Source: Spirodela intermedia (Eukaryota > Streptophyta > Magnoliopsida > Alismatales > Araceae). Taken from it: a DNA stretch of 64,000 nt. The DNA is taken from NCBI GenBank assembly GCA_902729315.2, contig LR746269.1, positions 8,716,231 through 8,780,230 on the forward strand. The letters are read 5' to 3'. Below are positions 13,201 to 26,604 of this stretch, piece by piece (position 1 is the first letter of the stretch; every line of letters begins with the position of its first letter). Made by a program: the position numbers and the translations under genes. Under the pieces are notes generated by a model. The model made no database searches. It was not told the DNA's origin and was given only the letters and a program-made list of their open reading frames with translations.

Positions 13201-16200
13201 ACTAATTTTGGCAATCCTTCGATGAAGTCCATTGAGAGGTCCTCTCATATTTGATTTGGAATGAGCAGTGGCTGTAAGAATCTTGTTGGTGCTAGTGAGG
13301 ATGATTTGTTCTATTGGTAGATGGAGCAGCTGTTCACATGCTGCTTGATTTGCTTCATTGCTGGGCAGTAAAGGGGCTGAGCAATTCATTTGTAAGTCTT
13401 TAGGTGACTGGAGTGTCTGCGTACTATATTGTCATAGTATTCCTTCAAAAAGATCTGAATGAGTGATGAGGAAGGGGGCAATACTAGTATCTCTTTGTAA
13501 AGAAGCAATCCTTGGCGTATTGAATAATTTGGAAATAATCTCAAGTTGTTGAGTAAGGCCTATTTGATGGTATGGAATCTGGTATCCCTCTCCACTTCCT
13601 GATTGATGGTGGCACTGTCAAGGAAATGAGAAGTAAATACCGAATTTAGCCTTGAGTGTGGAAGGAGGAGATATTGACAGAGCATCAGCGACCTAGTTTC
13701 TTTTTCCTTGTATTTAATTTCGAAGTTGAAGCCCATTAACTTTGTCAGTCATTTGTGATATTCATGATGAACTTCCCTCTGATCAAATTAGAATTTCAGG
13801 CTATATGATAAAGTGCTGAAACATCAAGTGATTTTTCAATATGTGCACTGCCATTACAATGGCAATTAGTTGTCTCTCAAATGCCAATTTTGATCTCGAT
13901 TTCATTGGTAATGCCTGATAGAAGTAATGGGTCTGTCATGCTGCATGAGCACTGCCCTAACTCTTAAACTAGAGGCATTTGTCTCAACTTTGAAGGATTA
14001 AGAGAAATCAGGTAAAGCCAACACAATCACTGAAGACAGCCATTTTGAGCTGCTCAAATGCTTGCTATGCTTGGTTAAACAATGAAAATCATCCTTTTTT
14101 AGGAGTTGATTAAAGGGCAAGGTGATGGATGCATACCTAGCTACAAACACACGGTAGTATCCAGTCAGCCCATGGAACCCTCTTAATTCACAGGGGTTCT
14201 AGGCACATGCCAATTGAAGATGGCTGAGATCTTCCCTCTATCTGTAGATACACCTTCTGAAGACATCTAGTGCCCATGTACTCTAGCTGTTTTTGGCCAA
14301 ATTGACATTTTTTGGTATTAATATGCAGAGAATTTTGAGACAACATATGGACAACCTATTGTATGTGCTGCTCGTGATCATCCTTAGTTTTGCTGTAGAC
14401 AAGAATGTCGTCAAAAAACACTTGGACAAATTGACGCAAGTAAGGGTGGAAAATATGATTCATTTGAAATGTAGTTGGTGTGTTGGATAATCCGAAAGGC
14501 ATCACCTTAGATTCATAATGACCATGATGAGTTTTAAAAGCCATCTTCAATATGTCATTTTCCTTCATACGTATCTAATAGTATCCTGAGTTTAATTCAA
14601 GTTTAGAGAATGTAGACATACTGTATAACTCGTCCAATAATTCGTCAACCATCGGGATTGGAAATCGGTTGGGCACTATCACTTTGTTTAAGGCTCAGTA
14701 GTCAATACAGAAAAGCCAGCTTCCATCTTTTTTTTGACTAATAAAGCTTGGCTTGCGTAGGGGCTACTAGTATGACAAATTACCCCTGTTGATAAAAATT
14801 CTTGAACAAGTCTTTTGATCTCATTTTTTTAGAAGAAAGAGTACCTATATGGCCTGAGGTTGATTGGTTGAGTGCCTAAAATGAGGTTGATCAAGTGATT
14901 GATCATGTATTGAGGGGTTAATTTGTAATTCGGTGTGAACACCTCGGGAAACTCATGCCTTGAGAACCCGTATCTACTCTATTACAGCAATTTCTGATGT
15001 TTCGCCTGATGACAAGGTGAAAGCCATGGGAGTATTGATAAGCTTCCCATCAAGACATTCTCAAGAAGGAAGAAGCTTCCAGCTTCTATGGGTCCAACCG
15101 CCGCACATGGAAGTTAATAAGCATCCACACGTGAAGGAGAGGGCTGAGGTTTATAAATAAGGAGACTCAGTTGTATAGGGGGGCGTAGAAAAGATAATTG
15201 GTCCTAGAAGTTCCTGGAGGTTCTCTACCTGTTTGTTGTAGAACCAATTCGGTCTCCACAACTCAACCCTTCTTTCCCTAAACCCTGTTTCCTGTTTCCC
15301 GTTTCCCTTGAAAGAATCCTATTCTTTTCTGGATCAAGATTCTTACCATTATATTTATACTTGACTGTCTAATGCTGCAGTTTTACATGCGTGACTGACT
15401 CTATTAAAAACGAGGCAGTATACAAGCCCATAAAACCTCATGCTTAAAAATATCACATGAGAGCTGAAAAATGAGTTTACTGAGGGCATTTATTGAATTT
15501 TTGTGGGAAAATGTTGTTAATATCTGTGAACTTTGGAGTTTAAATTTTAAATAGTGTCACATTGACGTTTATTTCCTGCAAGATTAATCAAAAATCTGCA
15601 CTCAGTTATTTTTTGTCTATCGAGAATAAATTGGTAGCATCCTGGCAAATATTCCTGAAATTTCCCTGTAGAGATCCGTCTTAATCACAATGTTTATTTT
15701 TGACTGTTGATATGATTTGCTTACAGATGGGAAGGCGCCACCTTATTTTCCTTGGTGTTTGGAAGCATATGCTACTTTGGAAGGTACTTTCTATTTTCTT
15801 CAGTGGACAAAGTGCTTTAACCAAAATGAAAGTACGGTTCAATATTGAAATATTGAACGCCATTATTTAATGAATTGAAGATGAATCTGGTAAAAACTCA
15901 GATTCATGATTTGAGTTTGAAAGAGGCGATTCTATCCCAGATGCAGAAAACACATCTATTCAAACGAATAAGTTGATTTTCTCCGGCTCGAGAGGTTGAA
16001 TGCAGAAAAAAAAAAATCTGTGTTGTGTAAGGTTCACATTTTATGAAGCACAGAAAAGGGAAAGAGGTCTATTTTACTTATATGTTACATCATTACATTG
16101 ATTTTCTAGTACTAGTATCATTTGGGCTCCTGAGATTAAGAAATACTAATGATGTGGGATTAATTTTGCATTTTCTCGGTTTGTTGCATCCAGGTGAAGT

Positions 16201-18580
16201 TTTTAAATTCTTAATTAGAAAAGGAAGAACACTCATTACGAGATTTTGTCTTTGTATAGCCAGAGATTTATTGGCGCGGCAAATGGGCTTCTGATATTTG
16301 GTATCATAGCTTCTTTCACTGTTCTTGTGGTAAGATTTCATAACATATCTGTCGTACTGTCTTTCTTGCCGTGATTGAGTTCTTGAGATATTAATAAACT
16401 TAGAAGAAGAGAACTACCTTGCCTTTCACGCCATAGTGCAGTTCATTTTCAGTTTTTTACGTCACTTATTGCGAACAGAATATCACTGGATAGGATAGTT
16501 TCATTTTCCATTCAATTGGTCACTTGTAATCTGGTGAGTACATGTTTTCTAGGAATATGGTTACCCAGCTGAGTTTTGGGCCAGTGCTTGCAGCGTCTGT
16601 GAAGCCATGATCGTTGCACGAAATTTGGGGCATTGCAATCAGGAATTTTCCAAAGTTGAGAGTAACTCAATTTCGTAGATATTCTTAAAATGTGTTCTGA
16701 TAATTTTCTAAAAACCTCATTTTTGTCACTATTAGGTAGAATAAAGAAATGATGTCCAATAATTCATTGGTTTTCTTCCAGCTTATCCGTTCCGTGTCCT
16801 ACATTCCTAATATTACCTATCGTTGATTGTTTTTTGATCTTTTTGAATGGATTTTCAGTTTTTTTAATGTGCGTGATATTCTTCCCCTTAAATATAAAAA
16901 CAGCTTATCCGTTCCATTTTGGTTCATTCGTAATATTAACTATCTTCAAGTGCTCCGATCCTTATGACTTGCTTTATTAAATTGATTTACTCGTGTTCGG
17001 TGGATTTATTATTTTGAACTGTTTGATTGGAATATCGCCTACCTGCTGGGTTAATGATAGAGAATTGAATGGAATCCTTTTAAGGGCGCAGCTGGTGGGG
17101 ATTTGAAATTGGATTCCCTTCTCCAAACAAACTTTGCAGCAGTTCCACATAGTATACCCATAATTTCCCTATCATTTGTTTACCAGGTATTCCCTATCTG
17201 TGATCTTATTATTTTATTATCTTTGGGCAACAATGGTCGCTCACTTTATTTTCAGAATGTAGTGCCAGTTCTCTGCACAAATCTTGAGGGGAACCTGTCG
17301 AAAGTAAGGTATGCACATGCTATACTTTGATCCTAAGACCTGTGATCCCTGTTCGATGATTGATCTTCTGGTTTAAGAAAATCGGAAATAGTGCTTCTTG
17401 TCCAGAATTCTTCTGATTACTACTTCCATGCATAATTTCTATTTGATAGTGTCACCAGGGGTGTCTCTGGTATGGTTGGTTGCTATCATTCATGAACATA
17501 GGGTCTCATTAAATTGCTCATCCGACCAGTATACTGTTTCACACAAAGAATAATGTAGATAAGAGTTTGTGTTCATTGGATAATGAGAGTTCATCTTCTC
17601 CTCGGCATGTGATCTTGTGATCGATGTGGTTCCCTATCATTGTTTCATTCTCTTTTATTTTACTTGTCTGACGCAGTTCTTTTTACGTGGAGCTTTCAGG
17701 ACTTCCATCATTTTTGGAACTGCGATTCCGCTTGTGTTGTTCCTTATTTGGGATGCCGTGATACTCGGAAGCATTCCCAATATTGGAGCCAATGGTGATA
17801 AAATCGCAGATCCCTTAGAGTATCTGCGGTCCAACAGCGGAATGGTTGGAGTAAGTATGATTTTCCATATAACGTAAAGCAGCATCTGGTTTCTCTCCTC
17901 TTTGGAATGGGATGAATGCGAATGGCAGCTGTCTGTTCCTTCAGAATCCTCGTCATTATGTTAACTATGTTACTATTAATGACAGCCTATTATTGAAGTT
18001 TTCTCACTTCTGGCCATTGCCACCTCATACATTGGGTTTATTCTGGGCCTCGCAGACTTCCTTTCTGACTGTAAGTGGAAGATGCAACCATCCGTTGATG
18101 CCCTAGATTTGTAGTAAACAATCCTCTGTTTTGACTCACTGCCTGTGTGGGTGGACGGACCCTGTTTTTGATCAGTGCTGAAGCTTCCCAGTGGGCAGAG
18201 CAAGCCTCTGCCATACCTGCTCACGCTGGTTCCTCCCCTGATCTTATCACTACTGGATCCTGAGATATTTTTCAAGGCTCTGGATTTTGCAGGGACTTAT
18301 GGAGGTAAAGTGAAGCAAAGTGATTCTTCTTCTTAATCTGATTGTGTCATGTTTTGGTAATCATCCCCAGATTTGATGCGATTTTCTTCTATTTGCTCCA
18401 GTTCTTGTGCTTTTTGGAGTTGTTCCAGCTGCCATGTCGTGGTCCGAGAGGTACTCAGATCCAGCTAAATCCCCTGCACTCCCTCCCATCGTGCCTGGCG
18501 GAAGATACACCCTCTTCTTTGTGATGGCTGGTGCCGGATGCGTTATCCTCTCCCAGATTCTCGACAATTTTACCCACTGA
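7251..18580 (+). CDS. Tryptophan/tyrosine permease family transporter (5' part missing)
   Basis: Twelve exons join in frame to 377 residues and a TGA stop: 7251–7343, 7542–7616, 9376–9425, 11507–11596, 15727–15783, 16260–16329, 17085–17186, 17256–17308, 17700–17850, 17986–18070, 18176–18304, 18402–18580. The translation begins [17 protein letters not shown], a first transmembrane segment typical of the Trp/Tyr permease family, and continues with [48 protein letters not shown] and [16 protein letters not shown]. Plant members have about eleven membrane helices and are predicted to sit in the plastid envelope; the substrate is not proven. The exon(s) with the transit peptide and the residues before VGAG were not found and may lie before the window or be hidden near the copia insertion. 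Introns are long and carry transposon debris, but all splice sites used are GT–AG and no stop interrupts the frame, so the visible part looks functional. Confidence 0.88.
7705..7862 (+). repeat. Possible solo LTR or LTR fragment in a permease intron
   Basis: A compact block holds an inverted start (TCTAGAACCTTCTAGGA), a TATA-like TATAAATA at about 7739 and an AATAAA at about 7782, followed by CACGAGTGCTGGGAGCC. This layout of promoter then poly(A) signal in under 160 bases is LTR-like. No second copy was found in the window, and borders are uncertain. Confidence 0.3.
11889..15354. mobile_element. Ty3/gypsy fragments in inverted (head-to-head) arrangement
   Basis: On the minus strand from about 14960 down to 12217 lies the 3' half of a gypsy pol relic: reverse transcriptase ([23 protein letters not shown] at 14356–14568; upstream part to ~14950 with KKKDGSW), RNase H, integrase core near 13000–13240 ([22 protein letters not shown]) and the integrase C-terminus at 12217–12636 ([33 protein letters not shown]). 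It runs into an LTR-like segment at 11889–12225. The matching segment at 15012–15354 is on the opposite (+) strand, so the two terminal copies are inverted to each other, unlike a normal LTR element. Gag, protease and the 5' half are absent. The whole lies within an intron of the permease gene. Many stops and frameshifts show it is dead. Confidence 0.85.
12217..14950 (-). pseudogene. Broken gypsy pol (reverse transcriptase to integrase)
   Basis: This is the coding relic of the gypsy element, reading right to left. The reverse transcriptase catalytic motif survives as FFDDILVY. The integrase C-terminal domain has the GPY/F-type motif ([15 protein letters not shown]) followed by a HPLFHVSNL segment of the kind that precedes a chromodomain. 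The open pieces are 70, 72 and 139 residues long, separated by stops and shifts. Confidence 0.88.
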
Positions 18581-19324
18581 TCGCTCTCTCTCTCTCTCTC
18601 TCAAATGGGCACAACAAAGAAAGGGCTTTCAGAGGAAAACTGGGTGCCATTTGATTTTAGGCACCTATCAGTGATCTTAGACACCAAACCAGCTGGGCAT
18701 CATGATCTCTAGCAAAAATGAGGGCGGAGAACGTAAAGATTCTGAATGCAATGATATTTTCCTCTGCTTTGGGAACAGAACGTTCTTCAGGCAACGGTGG
18801 TCGTGCCGTGCGGAGGTGAGAAGATTATATATATATATATATATATATATCTATCTGGAATGTTGTAAGGGAATAGAAGGTGAGATGATGAAATGAAGCC
18901 CACGGAATGAAAGAAGGGGGCGTCTCATCGTCGAGGAGCAACGGATGGGAGAGTCAGTGGGTCGGACCCAGAATAAATCTGGATGGAGCACGTGATTGGG
19001 ATTAGGCTTGATTTCGGTGCTTAAATCTAGAGATGGGCCGGGCTTACACAATACGAGCCCATTGACATCTCGGTCGTGTGGGCCGGGCCGGACCAGGCTC
19101 TTGCAGCTCGGACCGAGGGGGTGAGCCCTCGCGATCGGACGTGCTGCGCAATGCCACGATGCGTGCCATCTACGGTTGTGGCACCTGATTCGCACGTGTG
19201 GCTCGCTTCTTATATACCTGTGCTTAGACGGCAACGTCGTCAGCAGTATCGTGAAGGTAGCCGCTAGGGTTATCCATCATCGTCGCCTCTCCACGACTCT
19301 GACCGCCGGGCTCCACGCCGATCA
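18581..19324. other. Intergenic region with (CT)n and (TA)n microsatellites
   Basis: A short (CT)n run follows the permease stop (18583–18601) and a (TA)n run lies at about 18827–18850. The right part is the promoter and 5' UTR of the EF1B gene. The 127-residue minus frame at 18851–19234 has no family features and overlaps GGGCC-rich repeat-like sequence. Confidence 0.6.
19211..19216 (+). promoter_or_regulatory. Putative TATA box of EF1B gene
   Basis: TATATA stands 109 bases before the start codon at 19325, in CTTCTTATATACCTG. Spacing allows a 5' UTR of about 80 bases. This is assigned from position and motif only. Confidence 0.45.
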
Positions 19325-22300
19325 ATGGCCGCCGCCTTCGCCGATCTGCACACGGATGCCGGCCTCTCTACTCTAGAGGAATACCTTTCGAACAAGACCT
19401 TCATCTCCGGGTATGTTCTTCCGGGGAGCGGATTGTCCCCTTTCGACTCCTACTTCGGGCCTTACTAAGCTTCAGTGGGTTTTTTGCTGCTGAAATTCGT
19501 ACATCGGAAGCTAGATCTGATATTTTTTTGATACTCATTGTAGCTCTATCTGACTAATGATCTTCTCTCGGTAGTTTAGAATTCTAGTCGAAACTTGAAG
19601 ACTGATCCCTCTCTTCTGTTCCCCTGATATCTTTCATAACTTTCAGAAATGAAATCAGTAAGGATGATGTCAAGGTTTACGCTGCAGTGCCCAAGAAGCC
19701 TAGTGGTGGGTTCCCTAATGTGAGCCGCTGGTACGACAGTATCGCTTCCGTTCTCGCCGGAAGGTTGGCTTTCTTTCTTCCAATGCTCTTTTTATTTTTC
19801 TTGTTTCCAATATCTTAACTCTGTCTGCTGTCTTTTCCGGGTTTTGGTGATTCGTTTTTTAATCTTTTGTTTCCTTTCCTATTTTACCCGCATTTTTCTT
19901 CTACATTTTTCGTCCATTTCTAGGATAGGATTTCAATAGATACATGGGTACGTTTGAGAAGTTGTCATCAGTCGTCTCATCTAGCCTTAGGAAAAATCAC
20001 ACCAGAAAAATGAAGTAATCTCAAGTTTTGGCGCAATTCATTTAATTTGATGGGATACGTTTAATTTGTTGCGCTGCATCCGATTGTCCTGCCTTCCGTC
20101 AATGCGAAGTTGGGGCTCTATGCATCTTCTATTATACGGTTCATGCGTTTTTGTTGCCTTCATTGTCATATGATGATGATGATCGGTTGATATTATTTAC
20201 ATGATATTGGTGGTAGTGCAACTGATTTGGCAGTCCACCGAAGACTTCAGTTTAGTACTATTTTGAGGAACATTGGTGTCCGAGACACGTTTGCCGCACT
20301 CTCACTGTCCCTCATGAGTTCTATGGACACCATTCTATTTATTTGCATGCATATTTAGATCTATATATTTTTGTGATTTTGTACGAAAAGTGATCACCTT
20401 CACGAAGAACATTAGTTCAAATGACGTGGGGATGTAAATGGGGGGAAGTTATTGAGAGTGTTTGCCTTTCTTGGGCATTAACCATGAAAATCTGGATTTA
20501 TTGTCATGATATCCGGAATCAACCCGCAGTGATCCATATCTGTAGATTCTAATTTCTTTTAGTTTTAGCTGTTCCATTGGAGGGTAAGTCGAATGCCCCC
20601 ATGAAAATAGGAAAAAAAGATGAAACACAGAGTTCACCGATTCAATTGGAATGTACTTGTTTAGTACTCCAGATCACTATTGACTTCCATCATCTGCAGT
20701 TGGCGTGGACACTTTTGGGTAACCTTTTGTGCACATCCACTTCACCCCGACGACCCACACCCTCAATCCCCATACCCTCCTAAAAATGTGGAGAACAATC
20801 TCTGTGGCCTGCTCTGGTCTATCCTTCCTTTTTATCCATTGTTACGTGTTCCTAATTTTCACACTTCTTTCTGCCCTCATGACACAATTTATGAATATCG
20901 TGATATTTTATGAGTGGTTTTCAGTATCTTTTCGTATGGGTTATTTTTGTCAGAAACTTCGTAACACAAAGTAGTTTGGAATGTGTCTCATAGGGCCTGC
21001 CTATCTGGGCCTCCTGAAGTTGGAAACTACCTTCAAATATTCCCCATACTTTTTATTTTTATTTTTCGTGATCAGTCTCCATTGGCATTTCTTCTCATTA
21101 ATTTAGTGATTGTTCAGTTTTCATTTATAGATATATGTCGCCACTATTTTTCATACAGTTGATCTTATGCCATTGCTAAATCATTGTTCTGAGTATATTT
21201 ATTTCACCTCGCCAGGTTTCCGGGTGAAGCTGTTGGGGTGAGAATTGGTGGCCCAGCTGCAGCTGCTGCAGCCCCCGCTGCATCTGGAGCAACACCAAAG
21301 GTAATAACTTTGCTCTCAGACATTTATAACTTTTTCTCTAAACACTAGGTTTGATTTATGTGTATAGATATATCAATCTTGGAAGGTCTTTTTTCATGAT
21401 TTATATAACATCAGTTACACTAATTAACTTCTCCATACGTAATTCTATATAATATTTAATGTTAGTGTTTATTCAGATGCCTAATGGTTGCTGCAACTAA
21501 TGATTGCGTAACGAAGAGATGTTTTGGATCTCATAACCTTTTATTCTTGAGGATGTCCAGGAGGAGGAGGATGATGATGATCTGGACCTCTTTGGTGATG
21601 AGACTGAGGAGGAGAAAAAGGCTGCAGAAGTGAGGGAGACGGCCAAAGCATCGTCTAAGAAGAAAGAGAGTAAGCAACTAAATATGTGTTTGATTTCTTC
21701 CCAAAGATTATGCGTGAGCATTTTGATATCCTTGTTCAGCATGGTTTATCCCCATCCCTTAATCTCTCCTCCTGGCCCAATGGAACTCGGAATTCCTGGG
21801 AATTCTTGGCTCAGGTCTGTTTCCCCTTGCATCTGACCACCTGACCACTCTGCAGACGTCTCCAGCCCATATCCTCTCTCTCCCCTTCTTCTGACATCTT
21901 TTCTCTCTTTCTTGCTTCTCTCTTACCCCTTCTCTCTCTCTCTCGCTCGCTCGCTCGCTCGCAACCCGGCTTGTCGACGTCCCTGACGACATTAACATTT
22001 TTCTCTCTTCCACAGGTGGGAAATCGTCGGTGCTCATGGACGTGAAGCCCTGGGACGACGAGACCGACATGAAGAAGCTCGAGGAAGCTGTGCGTAGCAT
22101 TGAGATGCCCGGCCTTTTCTGGGGAGCATGTACGTTCTTCCTTCCCACCCACCCATCCTTAACGCTTCTCTCTTTTTGTAAAACGCATTTTCTCTGGAGA
22201 CCGACATAAAATGTCTTCTCCTCTCCTTCTCGCTCTCTCTCTCTCTCGGGCTCTTCTTCACTGCTCTTATGGGTTCCCTTCTCTGTCTACTGCAGCCAAG

Positions 22301-22459
22301 CTGGTTCCTGTGGGCTACGGCATCAAGAAGCTGCAGATCATGATGACCATCGTCGACGACCTCGTCTCCGTCGACGACCTCGTCGAGGAGCGTCTAACAG
22401 TGGAGCCCTGCAACGAGTACGTCCAGAGCTGCGACATTGTTGCCTTCAACAAGATCTGA
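19325..22459 (+). CDS. Elongation factor 1-beta/delta (eEF1B guanine-exchange subunit)
   Basis: Six exons (19325–19410, 19647–19763, 21216–21300, 21561–21669, 22016–22129, 22296–22459) join in frame to 224 residues, the usual length for the plant protein. The subunit reloads eEF1A with GTP during translation elongation in the cytosol. Residues 1–70 form the N-terminal domain ([14 protein letters not shown]) that binds the gamma subunit. An Ala/Pro linker follows, then an acidic segment near 97–115 ([14 protein letters not shown]), a Lys-rich piece (SSKKKESGKS), and the catalytic C-terminal domain from about 137 ([39 protein letters not shown] at the end). Intron 2 is 1.45 kb. The last two exons are clearly more GC-rich than exons 2–4. 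Plant beta and delta names are used inconsistently, so the exact subunit label is open. Confidence 0.96.
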
Positions 22460-23285
22460 GTCGCCCACCCGCCCCCTCCCTTCCTTCACTGCCCTAAATG
22501 CCCATTCCTTTGAGAGAAGCGAGAGAGAGAGAGAGAGAGAGAGTAATCAATCGTAGCTGGGCGTCGCCCCCGCGACTTTATTTATTCCCAAGTATCGTCT
22601 AGAGCTGTAATGTGCTCATTTTGCCTTTGGATGTGGTGAGAGATTTATGTAGACTTTGGCGAGTGCTGGATCCCCTACCTAGACAGTGTTGGTTTTTTTC
22701 CTTCGTAACTTGTTCGAGTCTTTCAGGGCCCCATACTGTTTGGGATCGTCCACCTTGCCCCCGACCAGACTCAAGGTTTGTCTACAATGAGAGCTGAGGG
22801 GGGGATAGGGATACATTGTCTTCGAGTGGATAGACGACTAGATCGGGTAGTAAATTGACAGCCCTTCACAGATAATAATAATAATAATAATCGCGATAAT
22901 AATAGTGCAATGACTTGTTGATCCAAGATATACTAAAATTAAAAATAATATCCTCTCAAACAGTATGAACTTCAAGGTGCATGCACATTATTTTTCTGAA
23001 CTAAGCCACCGAAGAACAATCAGACGAGGCCGAATCAAGAGAACCCACAGGCAATCACAAGTAGAATGACGCCTCATCTGACTGCAGAGTAGCTAGCAAA
23101 CATCCAGAGACAGACCGGAGATGAAATAAAAATATAAATGACTACCAATGCAGCATCTCCACAGGCCTAAGCCTATGGAGAAACAAAGAAAATCCCTAAC
23201 CTTGTGTCAAAGACTCAACAGGAGAAGAGGGAGAGAGGGAGGGAGAGAGAGAGAGAGAGAGAGCCTAGCAATGATTAGTTACCCA
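22460..23285. other. Intergenic region between convergent EF1B and NACα genes
   Basis: It contains the two 3' UTRs, a (GA)n run at about 22517–22543, a (TAA)n run at about 22873–22892 and a further (GA)n run at about 23240–23263. No gene was recognised. Confidence 0.7.
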
Positions 23286-25724
<2,439 letters not shown>

Positions 25725-25772
25725 GTTTCCGCGAGAGTGAGGGTGGGAGAGCGGCAAATAGAGAACGCGAAG

Positions 25773-25781
25773 AAACCCTAA
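25773..25781 (-). promoter_or_regulatory. Telo-box in NACα promoter/5' UTR
   Basis: AAACCCTAA on the plus strand (TTAGGGTTT in gene sense) lies about 50 bases before the NACα start. Telo-boxes are typical of plant genes for the translation machinery. The same element is kept in the duplicated promoter at 36520–36528. Confidence 0.6.
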
Positions 25782-26604
25782 AAACCAGCCGCGGATGATG
25801 AGAAAGCAATGCTGCTACGGTGGGGAAGATAAAACTGTGGGGTACGTGTGGTGGGCAGAGCCGCTGGACATTCTAACTACTACGTTAACCCCGAAATTGA
25901 TCCTTATTACGAAACAGCCACAAGCAGGGACAGGCGAAGAAAAGTCCTGTCGGCCCCAACCAGCCCAATAACGTACAAATTGCTTCATAAAGAATTTGTC
26001 TATAATACAAAGTCTATTTAAATGATTAATTAGTTTAAGTAAAAATATTAATTATATATTTTTGTAGAAGTTGAGTGATTAAGATACTCAAATCAATAAA
26101 TTTTCATGAAGTGAAGTATGAAATGACAAATTAAGTAAGTAAAATCGTATAATTCTTGAATTATATCTAATATTAGGTGATTTGGTGGGTGATACTGTTT
26201 CCAACTCAACCTACCTCTAAAAAATATGCCTTTGAAATGTGACTCTTGTTGTAACTGTTCTCAATCCGTGCATATTTAAGACCTATTATTATTTACATGT
26301 GACAAGTGGTGCGAGCATTCATTACATAGTAGAAACTAGTCTTCCTCTATTGAAGATATTGTAATCCATTATAGACTCCATCCATGTCCTATGAATGCAT
26401 CTTCACATAGGTGATGAACATTGAACACCCTCTCTCTTTCTCTACCTTTATCTCACTACCACTCTCTTACTACATGTCTCTCTCTCCCCCTCTCTCTCTT
26501 GAATAACTAGATGGCTAGCTTGGCCTTCTCTATCTATCTCTAATAATGGATATAAATCTCCTTGTAGTTATGCCATATGAGAGTAGATGGAGGTGTGATG
26601 TGCC

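Noticed and set aside
18851-19234. 127-residue minus-strand frame upstream of EF1B
   Set aside because: It covers GGGCC-rich repeat-like intergenic DNA and the EF1B promoter; no family features.
21759-22152. Minus-strand frames over EF1B exon 5
   Set aside because: Antisense shadows with Arg/Glu runs from the intronic CT tract.
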